From Alloscardovia theropitheci (GTDB taxonomy: Bacteria > Actinomycetota > Actinomycetes > Actinomycetales > Bifidobacteriaceae): a DNA stretch of 64,000 nucleotides. Below, piece after piece: positions 9,668 through 19,560 of the stretch. The position numbers and the translations under genes were made by a program. Location of the stretch: positions 62,001-126,000 of the forward strand of contig NZ_RXLP01000002.1 of NCBI RefSeq assembly GCF_004332295.1, written 5' to 3'. The stretch's first letter is position 1; each line of letters opens with the position of its first letter. The notes under the pieces were generated by a model. It was not told the origin of the DNA and ran no database searches. It worked only from the letters and a program-made list of their open reading frames with translations.

Positions 9668-10720
9668 TTATTCTTCGCCATCTTCTACCGGTTGTTCAGA
9701 AGAAACTTCATTCTTTCGAGCTTGGGATTCAACTGATTCAATTCCAATCTTCCAACCAGTAAGTTTTGCTGCTAGTCGAGCATTCTGGCCCTCTTTACCG
9801 ATTGCCAAGGAAAGCTGATCTTCCTTAATAAGAGCAATTGCCGTTTGATTCTTCTCGCTGACAACTCGAACTTCAACAGCATGCGCTGGAGATAATGCAG
9901 CAGCTACAAATTTCGCTGGATCATTCGACCAATCAACAATGTCGATCTTCTCATCCCCCAGGTTTTCCATTACCGCGCGAACACGATTACCACTTGGTCC
10001 AATGAGGGATCCCTTTGGATTGATACCCGGAGTATTGGCACGAACAGCAATCTTAGTACGCGCCCCAGCTTCTCGAGCGATAGACATAATGGATACAGCC
10101 CCTGAGGTTAATTCAGGAACTTCACGCTCGAACAAGCGGCGTACAAGCTCAGGGTGAGATCGAGAAACGATGATTTCCGGACCACGCAAACCACGTGCAA
10201 CGTTTACAACATACACGCGAATGCGTTCACCGTGGCGATATACTTCACCCGGAACCTGTTCGCGACGTGGCAAAATAGCCTCAACATCACCGACAGCAAC
10301 ATGAATATTTTGCGGATCACGGGAATTCTGCTGAATGATACCGTTGATAATCTGACCTTTTTGTCCCGAGAATGCGCCAAATATCTTATCATCAGCTGCT
10401 TTACGGAAAAGCCCTGAAATTACCTGAGAAGCTGTAGCCGCTGCGACACGACCAAAATCGTGAGGTGTATCGTCATATGGTTCGCCTAATTCTGGACGTG
10501 GATGAGGATTATCTTCTGTAGGCTCAACAGGAATTTCATCTTGAGCCCAAATCGTGAAAGTTCCAGCACGTTCATCAAGCTCTACACGTGCGTGCTTTGA
10601 AGCATTAGGCGTCTTAGAATACGCAAGTTTAAGCGCCTGAGAAAGCGCTTCGTCTAAGGTTTCCGCTTCTATGCCCTGTTCTGCTGCTATCTGGTGCAAT
10701 TGCGACAAGTCAAGTTCCAT
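9668..10720 (-). CDS. nusA: Transcription termination/antitermination factor NusA
   Basis: Binds RNA polymerase and modulates pausing, termination and antitermination. The N-terminal domain covers residues 1-105, an S1 domain follows with GEVYRHGERIRVYV near 160, and KH domains include GPSGNRVRAVMENLGDEKIDIV and IGKEGQNARLAAKLTGW. The 350-aa length without the proteobacterial C-terminal acidic repeats is normal for actinobacteria. It heads the block leading to infB. No rimP is seen next to it and none of the window's other genes fills that place. Start ATG 10720 is preceded by AGGAGGT. Confidence 0.95.
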   Translation of the reverse strand: MELDLSQLHQIAAEQGIEAETLDEALSQALKLAYSKTPNASKHARVELDERAGTFTIWAQDEIPVEPTEDNPHPRPELGEPYDDTPHDFGRVAAATASQVISGLFRKAADDKIFGAFSGQKGQIINGIIQQNSRDPQNIHVAVGDVEAILPRREQVPGEVYRHGERIRVYVVNVARGLRGPEIIVSRSHPELVRRLFEREVPELTSGAVSIMSIAREAGARTKIAVRANTPGINPKGSLIGPSGNRVRAVMENLGDEKIDIVDWSNDPAKFVAAALSPAHAVEVRVVSEKNQTAIALIKEDQLSLAIGKEGQNARLAAKLTGWKIGIESVESQARKNEVSSEQPVEDGEE

Positions 10721-10840
10721 AGTGGAGACCTCCTATATGAAGTTATGAGACGCATGTGTTCATGCGTGAGTGGTCTAAGTGAAGTATTATTTTAGCGAGC
10801 GATAAAGACTTTGTAAACTTTTCCTGATAGAGTAACTTTT

Positions 10841-11854
10841 ATGATTTTGCGCGCATCTTTATATTTTCTTTCTCGAATCTACAATCGTCTGAGCGCGCCA
10901 TTTAATAAAGCACACGTCTCAATAAATTGCTCCATTCCTAAGAATCCGTTATCTTATATTCGCGCTGCTCTTTCACCTATTTCGTTTATTCTTGTCATCA
11001 TTACTATTGCGTCATTTTTTACCTCGCCTTCTATCGCATATGCCTCGCAATCGAAGGCGAAAAGCATTTCCATAACATGCGATGAAGCATATGTGAACGC
11101 TCAATCATTGAGCTCTTTCTCGCAAATTTTCCCTTCTTCCATTAGTCCGATTTCTTCCGTATCGTCCAATTTATCAGCTCGGTCTTGGATGGACGTCGCG
11201 TCTGTATGCCCAAATCGTATTAGTGAAGGCATAATTATGAGTGCTCTTGCGGCAGTGCATTCATCGTGGATAGATTACGGTACAAATGCAACTTCTTTCG
11301 ATATTGATGGTAGCTACCCAGTCACGCAGCAAGATGCTTATGCTTTACTCGAGTCTTCATTCTCCAATACCGATTCTTCTACGAAGTATCTGGCATCCGA
11401 TTCTCTTCAATCCATTTCCGTAGCTGAAGATCGCTCACGATTTGCATATGAAGTTCTAGCTACTCGAGATTATTCAACAGCAGATTTGCAAGACAGAGCT
11501 ACGCTTGGGAAATTGGCGAGCCAACTCTTCGCTTCCCAAGCCCGATTGCTGACGCCAACAAATTATATAGATACGCGTCAGCGCGTATATGATACAAAGC
11601 AACTGATTGACTACAGTGGTGTTAACTACTCAACTCATATATCTATGCCATTATCTGCGTCGATTGAACTGGACACAGCTCTCGAAGAATTACAATCCTT
11701 AGATAACGCCCGTACTAATCTGAACACCACAAAGAGCGCATCATCCGATAGTAACTTACAACTACGTGCTGTTGCGTCATGGATTCGAGTGCATTTTATA
11801 TACGCTCTTCGAGAAGGGGCACCCCGAGTATCCACAGTGTATTTACGCTATTAG
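10841..11854 (+). CDS. Secreted or membrane-anchored hypothetical, 337 aa, possibly truncated
   Basis: Family not recognised. A basic N-terminal region of about 45 residues leads into a hydrophobic helix and SIAYAS, a possible signal-peptidase site near residue 67. The remainder is Ser-rich and soluble. ASWIRVHFIYALREGAPRVSTVYLRY ends in TAG, but the frame stays open for about 31 further codons to 11950, so the stop may be a recent nonsense change. It is divergent from nusA, and no clear ribosome site precedes ATG 10841. Coding potential is supported mainly by length, the signal and lack of a rival frame. Confidence 0.6.
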   Translation: MILRASLYFLSRIYNRLSAPFNKAHVSINCSIPKNPLSYIRAALSPISFILVIITIASFFTSPSIAYASQSKAKSISITCDEAYVNAQSLSSFSQIFPSSISPISSVSSNLSARSWMDVASVCPNRISEGIIMSALAAVHSSWIDYGTNATSFDIDGSYPVTQQDAYALLESSFSNTDSSTKYLASDSLQSISVAEDRSRFAYEVLATRDYSTADLQDRATLGKLASQLFASQARLLTPTNYIDTRQRVYDTKQLIDYSGVNYSTHISMPLSASIELDTALEELQSLDNARTNLNTTKSASSDSNLQLRAVASWIRVHFIYALREGAPRVSTVYLRY

Positions 11855-12074
11855 GATGAGAGAATAGGTCTTGGTTTCGTCGGAGAAAGTCTGGTTTATC
11901 TGAAGCGGCGCCATTACTTATCTACTCTCATGACATAGACATTTATAGAACTACTCTGATTTTATTTTATAATTTAGCCCATAAATTGCTTATAGCTCAT
12001 TAGAAATCTTTTTGATATAACTCGCCCATTTATAGAAATTAATGGGTTGAGTAGAACTGCGTTCGCATTTAATT
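11855..12074. other. Intergenic stretch without a gene
   Basis: The first 96 bases continue the upstream frame past its TAG. After that the sequence is AT-rich with stops in all frames and no recognisable feature. Confidence 0.5.
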
Positions 12075-12156
12075 AACTTTTTTGCAAGTGAGTACCATTT
12101 TTACTGATATGAGAGATTATCTGTGTATAAAAATAGCACTCACCTGCAAAAGAGTT
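12075..12156. repeat. Imperfect long inverted repeat
   Basis: AACTTTTTTGCAAGTGAGT (12075-12093) pairs with ACTCACCTGCAAAAGAGTT (12138-12156) at 17 of 19 positions, and the similarity continues inward through TATTTTTA-like bases. It could be a small non-coding hairpin, a tiny transposon relic or a convergent terminator. No clear target duplication. Confidence 0.5.
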
Positions 12157-12232
12157 ATTCCACCCTTAAGTATTGCCCGAGTAATGAATCATGTCGCATT
12201 TATTTAGGATAAAAGAATACGACATACAAAAA

Positions 12233-12258
12233 AGGGTTCTAGGAAATCCTAGAACCCT
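12233..12258 (-). terminator. Rho-independent terminator of tuf
   Basis: Perfect 12-bp stem AGGGTTCTAGGA/TCCTAGAACCCT with a 2-base loop, then TTTTTT on minus, about 40 bp after the tuf stop. Confidence 0.92.
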
Positions 12259-12300
12259 ATCAGTCTTACCTTATCTTAAGTAACTTAACCTAAGTTTCAA

Positions 12301-13500
12301 CTACTCTACGATCTTGGTGATACGACCAGAACCTACGGTGCGGCCACCTTCACGAACTGCGAAGGTCAAGCCCTCTTCCATAGCGATTGGCTGGATGAGC
12401 TCAACGCCGAAGGTTGCGTGATCGCCAGGCTGTACCATTTCAACGCCTTCTGGCAAGGTGATAACGCCAGTTACGTCAGTGGTACGGAGGTAGAACTGTG
12501 GACGATAGTTGGAGAAGAATGGCGAGTGACGACCACCTTCATCCTTAGTCAATACGTATACCTCAGCCTCGAACTTGGTGTGAGGAGTGATGGAACCTGG
12601 TGCAGCAACAACCTGACCACGTTCTACATCTTCACGGCCAACACCACGGAGGAGAAGACCGGTGTTGTCACCAGCTTCTGCTTCGTCCATCTGCTTGTGG
12701 AAGGTCTCGATGGAGGTGCAGGTGGTAGAAGTTGTTGGACGAAGACCAACGATTTCTACTGGGGAGTTAATAGCAAGACGACCGCGCTCTACACGACCGG
12801 TTACTACAGTACCACGACCAGAAATGGTGAATACGTCTTCGATAGGCATCAAGAATGGCTTATCGAGATCGTGTACTGGAGTTGGAATGTACTCATCAAC
12901 TGCGTTCATGAGTTCACGAACGGTCTCAGCCCACTTGTCGTGATCTGGAGCGTCATCGTGAAGTGCACCGTAAGCAGAAGTACGGATTACTGGGCAATCG
13001 CGATCGAAGCCGTTTTCGTCGAGCAAATCGCGAACTTCTTCTTCAACGAGCTCGATGAGTTCTTCGTCTTCAACCATATCGCACTTGTTCAAAGCTACGA
13101 GAAGCTTTGGCACACCAACCTGCTTAGCAAGCAATACGTGCTCGCGGGTCTGAGCCATAGGACCGTCGGTAGCAGCTACTACGAGGATAGCGCCATCCAT
13201 CTGAGCAGCACCGGTAATCATGTTCTTAACATAATCAGCGTGGCCTGGTGCATCTACGTGTGCATAGTGACGCTTGTCGGTTTCATACTCAATGTGAGCG
13301 ATGTTAATGGTAATACCGCGTTCCTTTTCTTCAGGAGCGGAATCGATCTGATCGAAGTCATATGCAGGGTTCAGATCTGGGTACATCTCATGCAGAGTCT
13401 TAGAAATAGCTGCAGTGAGGGTGGTCTTACCGTGATCAACGTGACCAATGGTACCAATGTTAACGTGAGGCTTAGTACGTTCGAACTTTGCCTTTGCCAT
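12301..13500 (-). CDS. tuf: Elongation factor Tu
   Basis: GTPase that delivers aminoacyl-tRNA to the ribosome. G1 is GHVDHGKT at residues 19-26, G3 DAPGHADYV and G4 ALNKCDMV. The C-terminal beta-barrel domains end in [14 protein letters not shown]. The 399-aa length is standard. AGGAGG lies 7 bases before the ATG. It follows fusA across a 214-base gap containing a hairpin, and ends at a perfect terminator. This is the classical end of the str operon. Confidence 0.98.
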   Translation of the reverse strand: MAKAKFERTKPHVNIGTIGHVDHGKTTLTAAISKTLHEMYPDLNPAYDFDQIDSAPEEKERGITINIAHIEYETDKRHYAHVDAPGHADYVKNMITGAAQMDGAILVVAATDGPMAQTREHVLLAKQVGVPKLLVALNKCDMVEDEELIELVEEEVRDLLDENGFDRDCPVIRTSAYGALHDDAPDHDKWAETVRELMNAVDEYIPTPVHDLDKPFLMPIEDVFTISGRGTVVTGRVERGRLAINSPVEIVGLRPTTSTTCTSIETFHKQMDEAEAGDNTGLLLRGVGREDVERGQVVAAPGSITPHTKFEAEVYVLTKDEGGRHSPFFSNYRPQFYLRTTDVTGVITLPEGVEMVQPGDHATFGVELIQPIAMEEGLTFAVREGGRTVGSGRITKIVE

Positions 13501-13650
13501 ATTGTGTCCTCCTGGACGTCTCTAGAGTTTCGTCTTATGTCTTGCGGACACAAGACACTCGTTAGATTTTACTACTTTTTGGGATTAACTTCTACCGCGT
13601 GTTAACCACATAAACGCTGCGGCTAACGACTCGATAGCTGTCAATCTTAT

Positions 13651-13687
13651 AAATGGAGAAGCATGAGTGCATCACACTCCTCCATTT
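13651..13687 (-). terminator. Hairpin between fusA and tuf
   Basis: AAATGGAG/CTCCATTT outer stem with an inner GAGTG/CACTC pairing. It has only a short T-run on minus, so partial termination or RNA processing between fusA and tuf is plausible. Confidence 0.5.
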
Positions 13688-13714
13688 TAGTCTTACCTAA
13701 GCTCAGTTTAGCGA

Positions 13715-15841
13715 TTACTCGCCACGCTGTGCCTTGATGATTTCTTCTGCAACGCTACGTGGAACTTCTGCATAAGAATCCATGGTCATGGAGTAAACTG
13801 CACGACCCTGTGTACGGGAACGAAGATCACCAATGTAGCCGAACATTTCAGCCAATGGAACCTTAGCCTTAATAACCTTTACACCAGTTGCATCTTCCAT
13901 AGACTGGATTGCACCACGACGAGAGTTGATATCACCCATAACGTCACCCATGTACTCTTCTGGAGTACGAACCTCAACAGCCATAATAGGCTCGAGGATT
14001 ACTGGGTTAGCCTTTGGAGCAGCTTCCTTGAATGCCATAGAACCAGCAATCTTGAACGCCATTTCAGAGGAATCAACGTCGTGAACCTGACCGTCAGTAA
14101 CAGTTGCCTTAACACCTACTACTGGGAATCCTGCGAGTACACCAGACTGCATTGCTTCCTGAACACCAGCATCAATAGATGGGATAAATTCCTTAGTAAT
14201 GTGTCCACCAGTAACCTGGTTATCGAACTCATATACTTCACCAGATGTGGTATCGAGTGGTTCGAAGTTCATCAAAACCTTTGCGAACTGACCAGAACCA
14301 CCGGTCTGCTTCTTGTGAGTGTATTCCTGATTCATTACAGGCTTCTTGATGGTTTCACGGTAGGAAACCTGTGGGTTACCTACGTTGCACTCCACGTGGA
14401 ATTCGCGGCGCATACGATCAACCAAAATATCAAGCTGGAGTTCACCCATACCTGCGATAAGAGTCTGTCCAGACTCTTCGTCTGTAGTTACCTGGAAGGT
14501 AGGATCTTCATCAGAAAGGCGCTGCAATGCAATGCCCATCTTTTCCTGATCAGCCTTAGTCTTAGGTTCTACAGCAACCTGAATAACTGGCTCTGGGAAG
14601 CTCATGGATTCAAGAACAACAGGGTTCTTTTCATCGCACAAAGTATCACCAGTAGTGATGTTCTTCAGGCCAACGAATGCATAGATGTTACCTGCAGATG
14701 CATGCTCAACTGGATTTTCCTTATCAGCGTGCATCTGGAAGAGCTTACCTACGCGCTCCTTCTTACCCTTATTTGCGTTCAGGATTGTATCACCTTGTGC
14801 TACAGAACCAGAGTAAACGCGAACGTAAACGAGCTTTCCATAGAATGGATGAGCAGCAATCTTGAATGCAAGAGCAGAGAATGGTTCATCTGCTGATGGG
14901 TGACGATCAATTTCGATAGATTCGTCAGAAGGATCATAGCCTACGATAGCTGGGATGTCATCTGGGGATGGGAGGAAGTCAACCACAGCATCGAGCATTG
15001 GCTGAACGCCCTTATCCTTGAATGCAGAACCACAGTATACTGGGTATGCTTCAGAGCTAATAGTGAGCTTACGAACTGCATTGCGGATTTCTTCCTCAGT
15101 GATCTCCTCACCTTCGAAGAACTTGTTCATCAAGTCTTCGTCAGTTTCTGCAACAGTTTCAAGAAGCTGCTGGCGATACTCTTCTGCACGCTCCTGCAAG
15201 TCAGCAGGAATCTCAGTAGTCTTGTAAGATGCGCCCTTATCAGCATCATCATCCCATACGTATGCAACCATGCGTACGAGGTCAATAACGCCCATAAAGT
15301 CGTTTTCAGATCCGATAGGAATCTGCATAACGATTGGCTTAGCACCAAGCTTTTCGCGAATAGTATCTACAGAATAGTAGAAGTTTGCACCGAGCTTGTC
15401 CATCTTGTTGATGAAGCAAATACGTGGAACGTTGTACTTATCTGCCTGACGCCATACGGTTTCAGACTGTGGCTCCACGCCTTCCTTGCCATCGAATACA
15501 GCAACTGCACCGTCGAGTACGCGCAAAGAGCGCTCTACTTCAGCAGTAAAGTCCACGTGACCTGGAGTATCAATGATGTTGATCTGATACTTTTGCTTGG
15601 TATCGTGAGACTGACGGTTCCAGAAGCAGGTGGTAGCAGCAGAAGTAATGGTAATACCACGTTCCTTTTCCTGCTCCATCCAGTCCATGGTGGAAGCACC
15701 ATCATGGGTTTCACCGATCTTGTAGTTCACACCGGTGTAGTAAAGAATACGCTCAGTAGTTGTGGTCTTACCAGCATCGATGTGAGCCATGATGCCGATA
15801 TTACGAACATACTTGAGGTCCTTAAGCACATCTTGTGCCAT
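13715..15841 (-). CDS. fusA: Elongation factor G
   Basis: Translocase GTPase of the ribosome. G1 AHIDAGKT is at residues 19-26, with DTPGHVDFT and [11 protein letters not shown] following. The domain IV/V region includes [19 protein letters not shown] near the end. The 708-aa length is usual. It starts 36 bases after rpsG. Confidence 0.98.
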   Translation of the reverse strand: MAQDVLKDLKYVRNIGIMAHIDAGKTTTTERILYYTGVNYKIGETHDGASTMDWMEQEKERGITITSAATTCFWNRQSHDTKQKYQINIIDTPGHVDFTAEVERSLRVLDGAVAVFDGKEGVEPQSETVWRQADKYNVPRICFINKMDKLGANFYYSVDTIREKLGAKPIVMQIPIGSENDFMGVIDLVRMVAYVWDDDADKGASYKTTEIPADLQERAEEYRQQLLETVAETDEDLMNKFFEGEEITEEEIRNAVRKLTISSEAYPVYCGSAFKDKGVQPMLDAVVDFLPSPDDIPAIVGYDPSDESIEIDRHPSADEPFSALAFKIAAHPFYGKLVYVRVYSGSVAQGDTILNANKGKKERVGKLFQMHADKENPVEHASAGNIYAFVGLKNITTGDTLCDEKNPVVLESMSFPEPVIQVAVEPKTKADQEKMGIALQRLSDEDPTFQVTTDEESGQTLIAGMGELQLDILVDRMRREFHVECNVGNPQVSYRETIKKPVMNQEYTHKKQTGGSGQFAKVLMNFEPLDTTSGEVYEFDNQVTGGHITKEFIPSIDAGVQEAMQSGVLAGFPVVGVKATVTDGQVHDVDSSEMAFKIAGSMAFKEAAPKANPVILEPIMAVEVRTPEEYMGDVMGDINSRRGAIQSMEDATGVKVIKAKVPLAEMFGYIGDLRSRTQGRAVYSMTMDSYAEVPRSVAEEIIKAQRGE

Positions 15842-15877
15842 ATTTTTTTACCTAACTTTCCTCGTGTGGGAACGAAA

Positions 15878-16348
15878 TTACCAACGATAATGTGCGAAGG
15901 CCTTGTTAGCCTCAGCCATCTTGTGGGTGTCCTCACGACGCTTTACGGAAGCACCGAGGCCGTTTGCTGCATCGAGAATCTCGTTTGCAAGACGTTCTGC
16001 CATGGTCTTCTCGCGACGCTGACGGGAGAAGTCAGTGAGCCAGCGCAAAGTCAAAGTGTTTGCGCGAGCTGGCTTTACTTCTACAGGAACCTGGTATGTA
16101 GCACCACCGACGCGGCGGGAACGAACTTCAAGGCTTGGACGAATGTTGTCCAAAGCGCGCTTGAGAACTGCTACTGGTTCTTGTTCGGTCTTTTCCTTAA
16201 CGATGTCAAGAGCAGAATAAACGATGTCTTCTGCAATAGACTTCTTACCATCAAGGAGAATCTTATTAATGAGCTGAGCTACTACTGTCGAACCGTAAAT
16301 TGGATCTGGCAGGAGCTGATGCTTTTTTGCTGGTCCCTTACGTGACAT
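15878..16348 (-). CDS. rpsG: 30S ribosomal protein S7
   Basis: Primary 16S 3'-domain binding protein. [20 protein letters not shown] at the start, [15 protein letters not shown], and [15 protein letters not shown] at the end are S7 signatures. 156 aa is the standard size. The ATG lies 2 bases after the rpsL stop, with AAGAAGG in the end of rpsL as its ribosome site. Confidence 0.98.
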   Translation of the reverse strand: MSRKGPAKKHQLLPDPIYGSTVVAQLINKILLDGKKSIAEDIVYSALDIVKEKTEQEPVAVLKRALDNIRPSLEVRSRRVGGATYQVPVEVKPARANTLTLRWLTDFSRQRREKTMAERLANEILDAANGLGASVKRREDTHKMAEANKAFAHYRW

Positions 16349-16350
16349 AA

Positions 16351-16722
16351 TTACTTAGCCTTCTTTGCGCCGTAGAGGGAACGACCCTGCTTACGGTCCT
16401 TAACACCCTGAGTATCGAGAGCACCGCGAATGATGTGATAACGAACACCAGGAAGATCCTTAACACGACCACCGCGAACGAGCACGATAGAGTGCTCCTG
16501 CAAGTTGTGGCCTTCACCTGGAATATAGGCGGTTACTTCAACACCAGAAGAAAGACGAACACGTGCAACCTTACGAAGTGCAGAGTTTGGCTTCTTTGGA
16601 GTTGTTGTATAAACACGAGTGCACACACCGCGACGCAGTGGGCTACCCTTAAGTGCCAAAGTCTTGGACTTCTTTGGCTTTGGCTTACGTCCCTTACGGA
16701 CCAGCTGTTCAATTGTAGGCAA
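16351..16722 (-). CDS. rpsL: 30S ribosomal protein S12, TTG start
   Basis: Decoding-centre ribosomal protein. The family begins [11 protein letters not shown], and here that sequence follows a TTG at 16722 with GGAG six bases upstream. The longer ATG frame to 16770 would add 16 residues not found in S12. The result is 123 aa, the family size. [15 protein letters not shown] and the loop [11 protein letters not shown], site of streptomycin-resistance changes, are intact. First gene of the str operon. Confidence 0.95.
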   Translation of the reverse strand: MPTIEQLVRKGRKPKPKKSKTLALKGSPLRRGVCTRVYTTTPKKPNSALRKVARVRLSSGVEVTAYIPGEGHNLQEHSIVLVRGGRVKDLPGVRYHIIRGALDTQGVKDRKQGRSLYGAKKAK

Positions 16723-16942
16723 CTGTTTCTCCGATTCTTGTTTACATTTAGTGCGACCGCTACACTGCACGCACGTTAAAGAATCTAAGAGTCACCTCTT
16801 AAAAAAACTAAAACAGCCACAGTCCACCGGCCCGATGGCCCTTCATCTCAGGTCTTGCATTACTGCAAGCCATCATCGATTCTGGGATATCCCGCTGCTG
16901 CACACCTTTACATAGGCATACCAGCGGCACACACGAATTACC
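16723..16942 (-). other. Leader region of the str operon
   Basis: About 200 bases between a likely promoter and rpsL. A GC-rich segment around 16810-16845 precedes a run of seven T on minus at about 16801-16807, which could attenuate transcription. No gene seen. Confidence 0.35.
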
Positions 16943-16948
16943 AGTATA
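16943..16948 (-). promoter_or_regulatory. Putative -10 box of the rpsL operon
   Basis: TATACT on minus, preceded by a weak -35 region. It is the best -10 match upstream of rpsL. Confidence 0.35.
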
Positions 16949-17028
16949 CACGAAGGTGCGACCAATAAAGTAACCTGGCGACACAGCTTCATCGCGTATC
17001 GCCAAGCGACCTTATCACAATGTTCCAT

Positions 17029-17067
17029 AAGCATGAATATCCGGGTGATACTTTTATATTCATGCTT
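17029..17067. promoter_or_regulatory. Perfect 12-bp inverted repeat between rpsL and the AEC gene
   Basis: AAGCATGAATAT (17029-17040) and ATATTCATGCTT (17056-17067) with a 15-base spacer. A second, shorter repeat AATTGTT/AACAATT lies at 17078-17100. Both fall in the divergent region, so they could be operators for the permease gene or the str promoter. Confidence 0.4.
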
Positions 17068-17192
17068 CATTTGCGATAATTGTTAGGTTAGCAAACAATT
17101 GGCACATTCTATATCACTCATATGTGTGATTTTTTAAATTTTTCGGCTGTGCCTATACTGACAATTAGCGATTCTAATGTGAGAGGAAAGAT

Positions 17193-18143
17193 ATGCTTAA
17201 TGTTTTACTCAATGCTATGTCATTCGTCATGATCATTTGCATTGGATACACACTACGTCGTTTAAAATTCCTCCCAGAATCAAGTTCTGCCGTCCTTAAA
17301 AAGATACTCATAAACCTCACTCTGCCATCAGCTATCATAGTCAATTTTGCCAAAAATTCCTTATCCTCTGGAAGTATCATGCTTTTACTAGCAGCGATTG
17401 GATTAGCCGCAAATATTATCATGATTATCTTGGCCATGATTCTTACTCGTCGCTCATCGACACAACGACAAGCCCTATACATGCTGTGCATGCCCTCGAT
17501 GAACATTGGCGCATTTTGCATTCCATTTGTTCAATCATTTTTACCCGCTCTCGGAACAGTTACTGCATGCATGTTTGACGTGGGAAATAGCATAGCGTGC
17601 ACGGGCGGCACCTATGCATTTACCTCACAATATGTTTCAGCTAAAGCGCACACCGCAAAATCTACAAATTTACTTGGCGGTTTCAATACCAAAGACTTCA
17701 TTCATCGACTACTCACCAGCACTCCATTGATGACATATTGTTTTATGTTCACTCTCACGGTGTGTGGATTACACCTACCCCATAGTCTCATTACTCTTAT
17801 TTCCCCTATAAGTCAGGCAAATATTTTCATTGCTATGTTAATGATTGGCACCATGATTCGCATTGACTTTAGACGCGAATATATTTATGACATTCTTACT
17901 ATCGTAGGATTACGCCACATTTTCTCAATCATTTTGGCAGCATTCTGTTATTTTGTTCTTCCATGGGAACTTGTTATCCGTCAAGCTCTTGTTGTCGTCG
18001 CATTTGCTCCGCTGAGCGTAATTGCACCAGCCTATACGGGATTATGTGGCGGAGACGAGGGCAAAGCTAGCACAATTAACAGCATTACGCTTATCTTGAG
18101 TATCATCGAGATTACTATTTTTCTTCTTATTATGGCGCAGTAA
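17193..18143 (+). CDS. AEC-family (auxin efflux carrier-like) permease
   Basis: Cytoplasmic membrane transporter of the AEC family (malate/organic anion or amino-acid-derived export in bacteria). It has about ten hydrophobic helices in two five-helix halves. The N-terminal FVMIICIGYTLRRLKFLP and NLTLPSAIIVNFAKN are typical of the first helices, and the C-terminal APLSVIAPAYTGLCGGDE corresponds to the conserved crossover region. 316 aa is the normal length. GAGAGGAAAG precedes the ATG. Substrate not deducible. Confidence 0.85.
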   Translation: MLNVLLNAMSFVMIICIGYTLRRLKFLPESSSAVLKKILINLTLPSAIIVNFAKNSLSSGSIMLLLAAIGLAANIIMIILAMILTRRSSTQRQALYMLCMPSMNIGAFCIPFVQSFLPALGTVTACMFDVGNSIACTGGTYAFTSQYVSAKAHTAKSTNLLGGFNTKDFIHRLLTSTPLMTYCFMFTLTVCGLHLPHSLITLISPISQANIFIAMLMIGTMIRIDFRREYIYDILTIVGLRHIFSIILAAFCYFVLPWELVIRQALVVVAFAPLSVIAPAYTGLCGGDEGKASTINSITLILSIIEITIFLLIMAQ

Positions 18144-18291
18144 TTGTGCGCCACAAATCATCTCGCAAGAATACAGAATATCAGCACTAAGTTATTAATT
18201 ACGCTACTTACCAACTCTTATATTTATTAGTTAAGATAATTGTTATTTTGTTTTCCCGGAGACGAAAAGTCAAGGGCTTTTTCATCAAATT

Positions 18292-18452
18292 CTAAAAGAA
18301 GTTACATTTCGCGGGCCCCTTCACGGACAGATGCTTGATTTTGTCTTCCATTGTCTCTTTTGCGGCCTGGCTGAAATACACACGGCGATATAGGCAGTCT
18401 TGTCAATCTGCTTTCTGACAGTCGGGCAAGGGGTGCTATTGGTTGCGGTATT
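18292..18452 (-). pseudogene. TnpW-like transposon protein remnant
   Basis: Two frames together read TVRKQIDKTAYIAV and then SQAAKETMEDKIKHL, the pattern of the small TnpW proteins carried by Tn4451-like and other Firmicutes mobile elements. A frameshift lies between the halves and the N-terminus is broken, so it is not functional. Confidence 0.6.
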
Positions 18453-18554
18453 GTTCCTTCAAAATCCTCCTACAATTGAAAGATGCCCAGTACCTGTTCG
18501 TCATCAGGCGGTGTCGAGTAGAGGGAACAAGGCAAGGCGGCAACCTTAAGATGT

Positions 18555-18800
18555 CTATAAAACTCTGCCGACTTTGCCACGCTTGACGTGTTCCTGTTTA
18601 CATTTTAGGAGATAGCAGACCCATGTCATACCGTCTTTCTCGGTCACAAGCCTGTTCCCGATACGAATCTTTGCCGTTCTCATAGTACGTGAGGAAATAC
18701 CACGCTCACCGACCGCCTCTTCCAGCTCTGCACTCGGCATACACTTTCCGTCCGCAAGCCGTTCCAGAATGAGCATTTGCGCCTGTGCTGTCTTGCTCTC
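18555..18800 (-). pseudogene. C-terminal fragment of a plasmid/ICE helicase-type ATPase
   Basis: An open frame reads QMLILERLADGKCMPSAELE and ISSRTMRTAKIRIGNR, then DGMTWVCYLL. This winged-helix-like tail occurs at the C-terminus of RepA-like AAA ATPases on Firmicutes conjugative elements. The ATPase part is missing and the fragment abuts the TOPRIM remnant, pointing to a fusion by deletion. Confidence 0.5.
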
Positions 18801-19440
18801 ATTCCTGCGGTGTCGCTGTCAAGGCAGAGGAATACTTTTTGGGCCTTGCGTTCATAAAGAAACGCTCAAGGGCTTTGCCCAAAACACCACCCAGAGCAAG
18901 ATAGCTTCAGGTCTGCCAGTCCTGAGGATAAAGGCAGATGAACGATAACAGGTCAATCGGCACTTCAAAGACAAAGAGCCAATTGCCGTTGCCCTCGTAT
19001 CGAAACTGCTAGGACTGTCTGAGCTGATCTGCTGTTCCTCGCATGGGCGTATTTCGTCGTACCGCTTCGATCTCTGCCGACAAACACAACATTGTGACGC
19101 TTTGCGTCCTCATAAATATCCCTAGAAATAAGAAAAGCCTCAACCAGTTTCGGATTAAGACCTCAGTTTTCGCAAAGATATTGAATTGCTCTGTCGGCTA
19201 TTCTGTTATGCAAAGGCAAGCGGAACACTGTGGGCGGTACTGTGACGGCTTCGATCTATCCCTCGCCGCTTTCGCCGGTCAGCACTTGAACGGTTTCAGG
19301 AAAAGACTTGCCGTAAAACTCCTTGACAAAATCATTGGATAGCCACATAAGCTGCACAAAGGGTGTAGCCACCTTAACGGAACGAAGTGACGAAAACTCT
19401 CCGTCTGGCAGTTTTCTTCTGTCGACCGGTAATGAAGTTC
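18800..19440 (-). pseudogene. DUF3991/TOPRIM mobile-element protein, broken
   Basis: Read across several frames the minus strand gives VKVATPFVQLMWLSNDFVKE, GKSFPETVQVLTGESGEG, stop, FRLPLHNRIADRAIQYL, stop, LNPKLVEAFLISRDIYEDAK, then NWLFVFEVPIDLLSFICLYP and VFLCLDSDTAG. This is the order seen in DUF3991/TOPRIM relaxosome-associated proteins of Firmicutes ICEs. At least two in-frame stops and two frameshifts are present. Local GC is higher than in flanking genes. Confidence 0.75.
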
Positions 19441-19444
19441 CGCA

Positions 19445-19490
19445 GGGCGCCGCTTCTATACTCTCAGTATGAGAGTATAGAAGCGCGCCC
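19445..19490. repeat. Very stable 20-bp hairpin
   Basis: CGCTTCTATACTCTC (19451-19465) and GAGAGTATAGAAGCG (19471-19485) pair perfectly around a 5-base loop, with GGGCG/CGCCC extending the stem. A T-rich run follows on plus. It abuts the 5' side of the DUF3991 remnant and may be a terminator or part of the old element. Confidence 0.7.
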
Positions 19491-19560
19491 TTTATTTCTT
19501 AGAGGGATTTATCAGTTCGACAAACTGGAATCGTCGCACTTAATACTGTGGCGTAATAAA

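Noticed and set aside
12418-16345. Long plus-strand frames opposite tuf, fusA and rpsG
   Set aside because: They mirror highly expressed, codon-biased genes on minus and have no ribosome sites or family motifs.
16723-16770. 16-residue N-terminal extension of S12
   Set aside because: S12 universally starts PTIEQL, and a TTG with GGAG stands exactly there.
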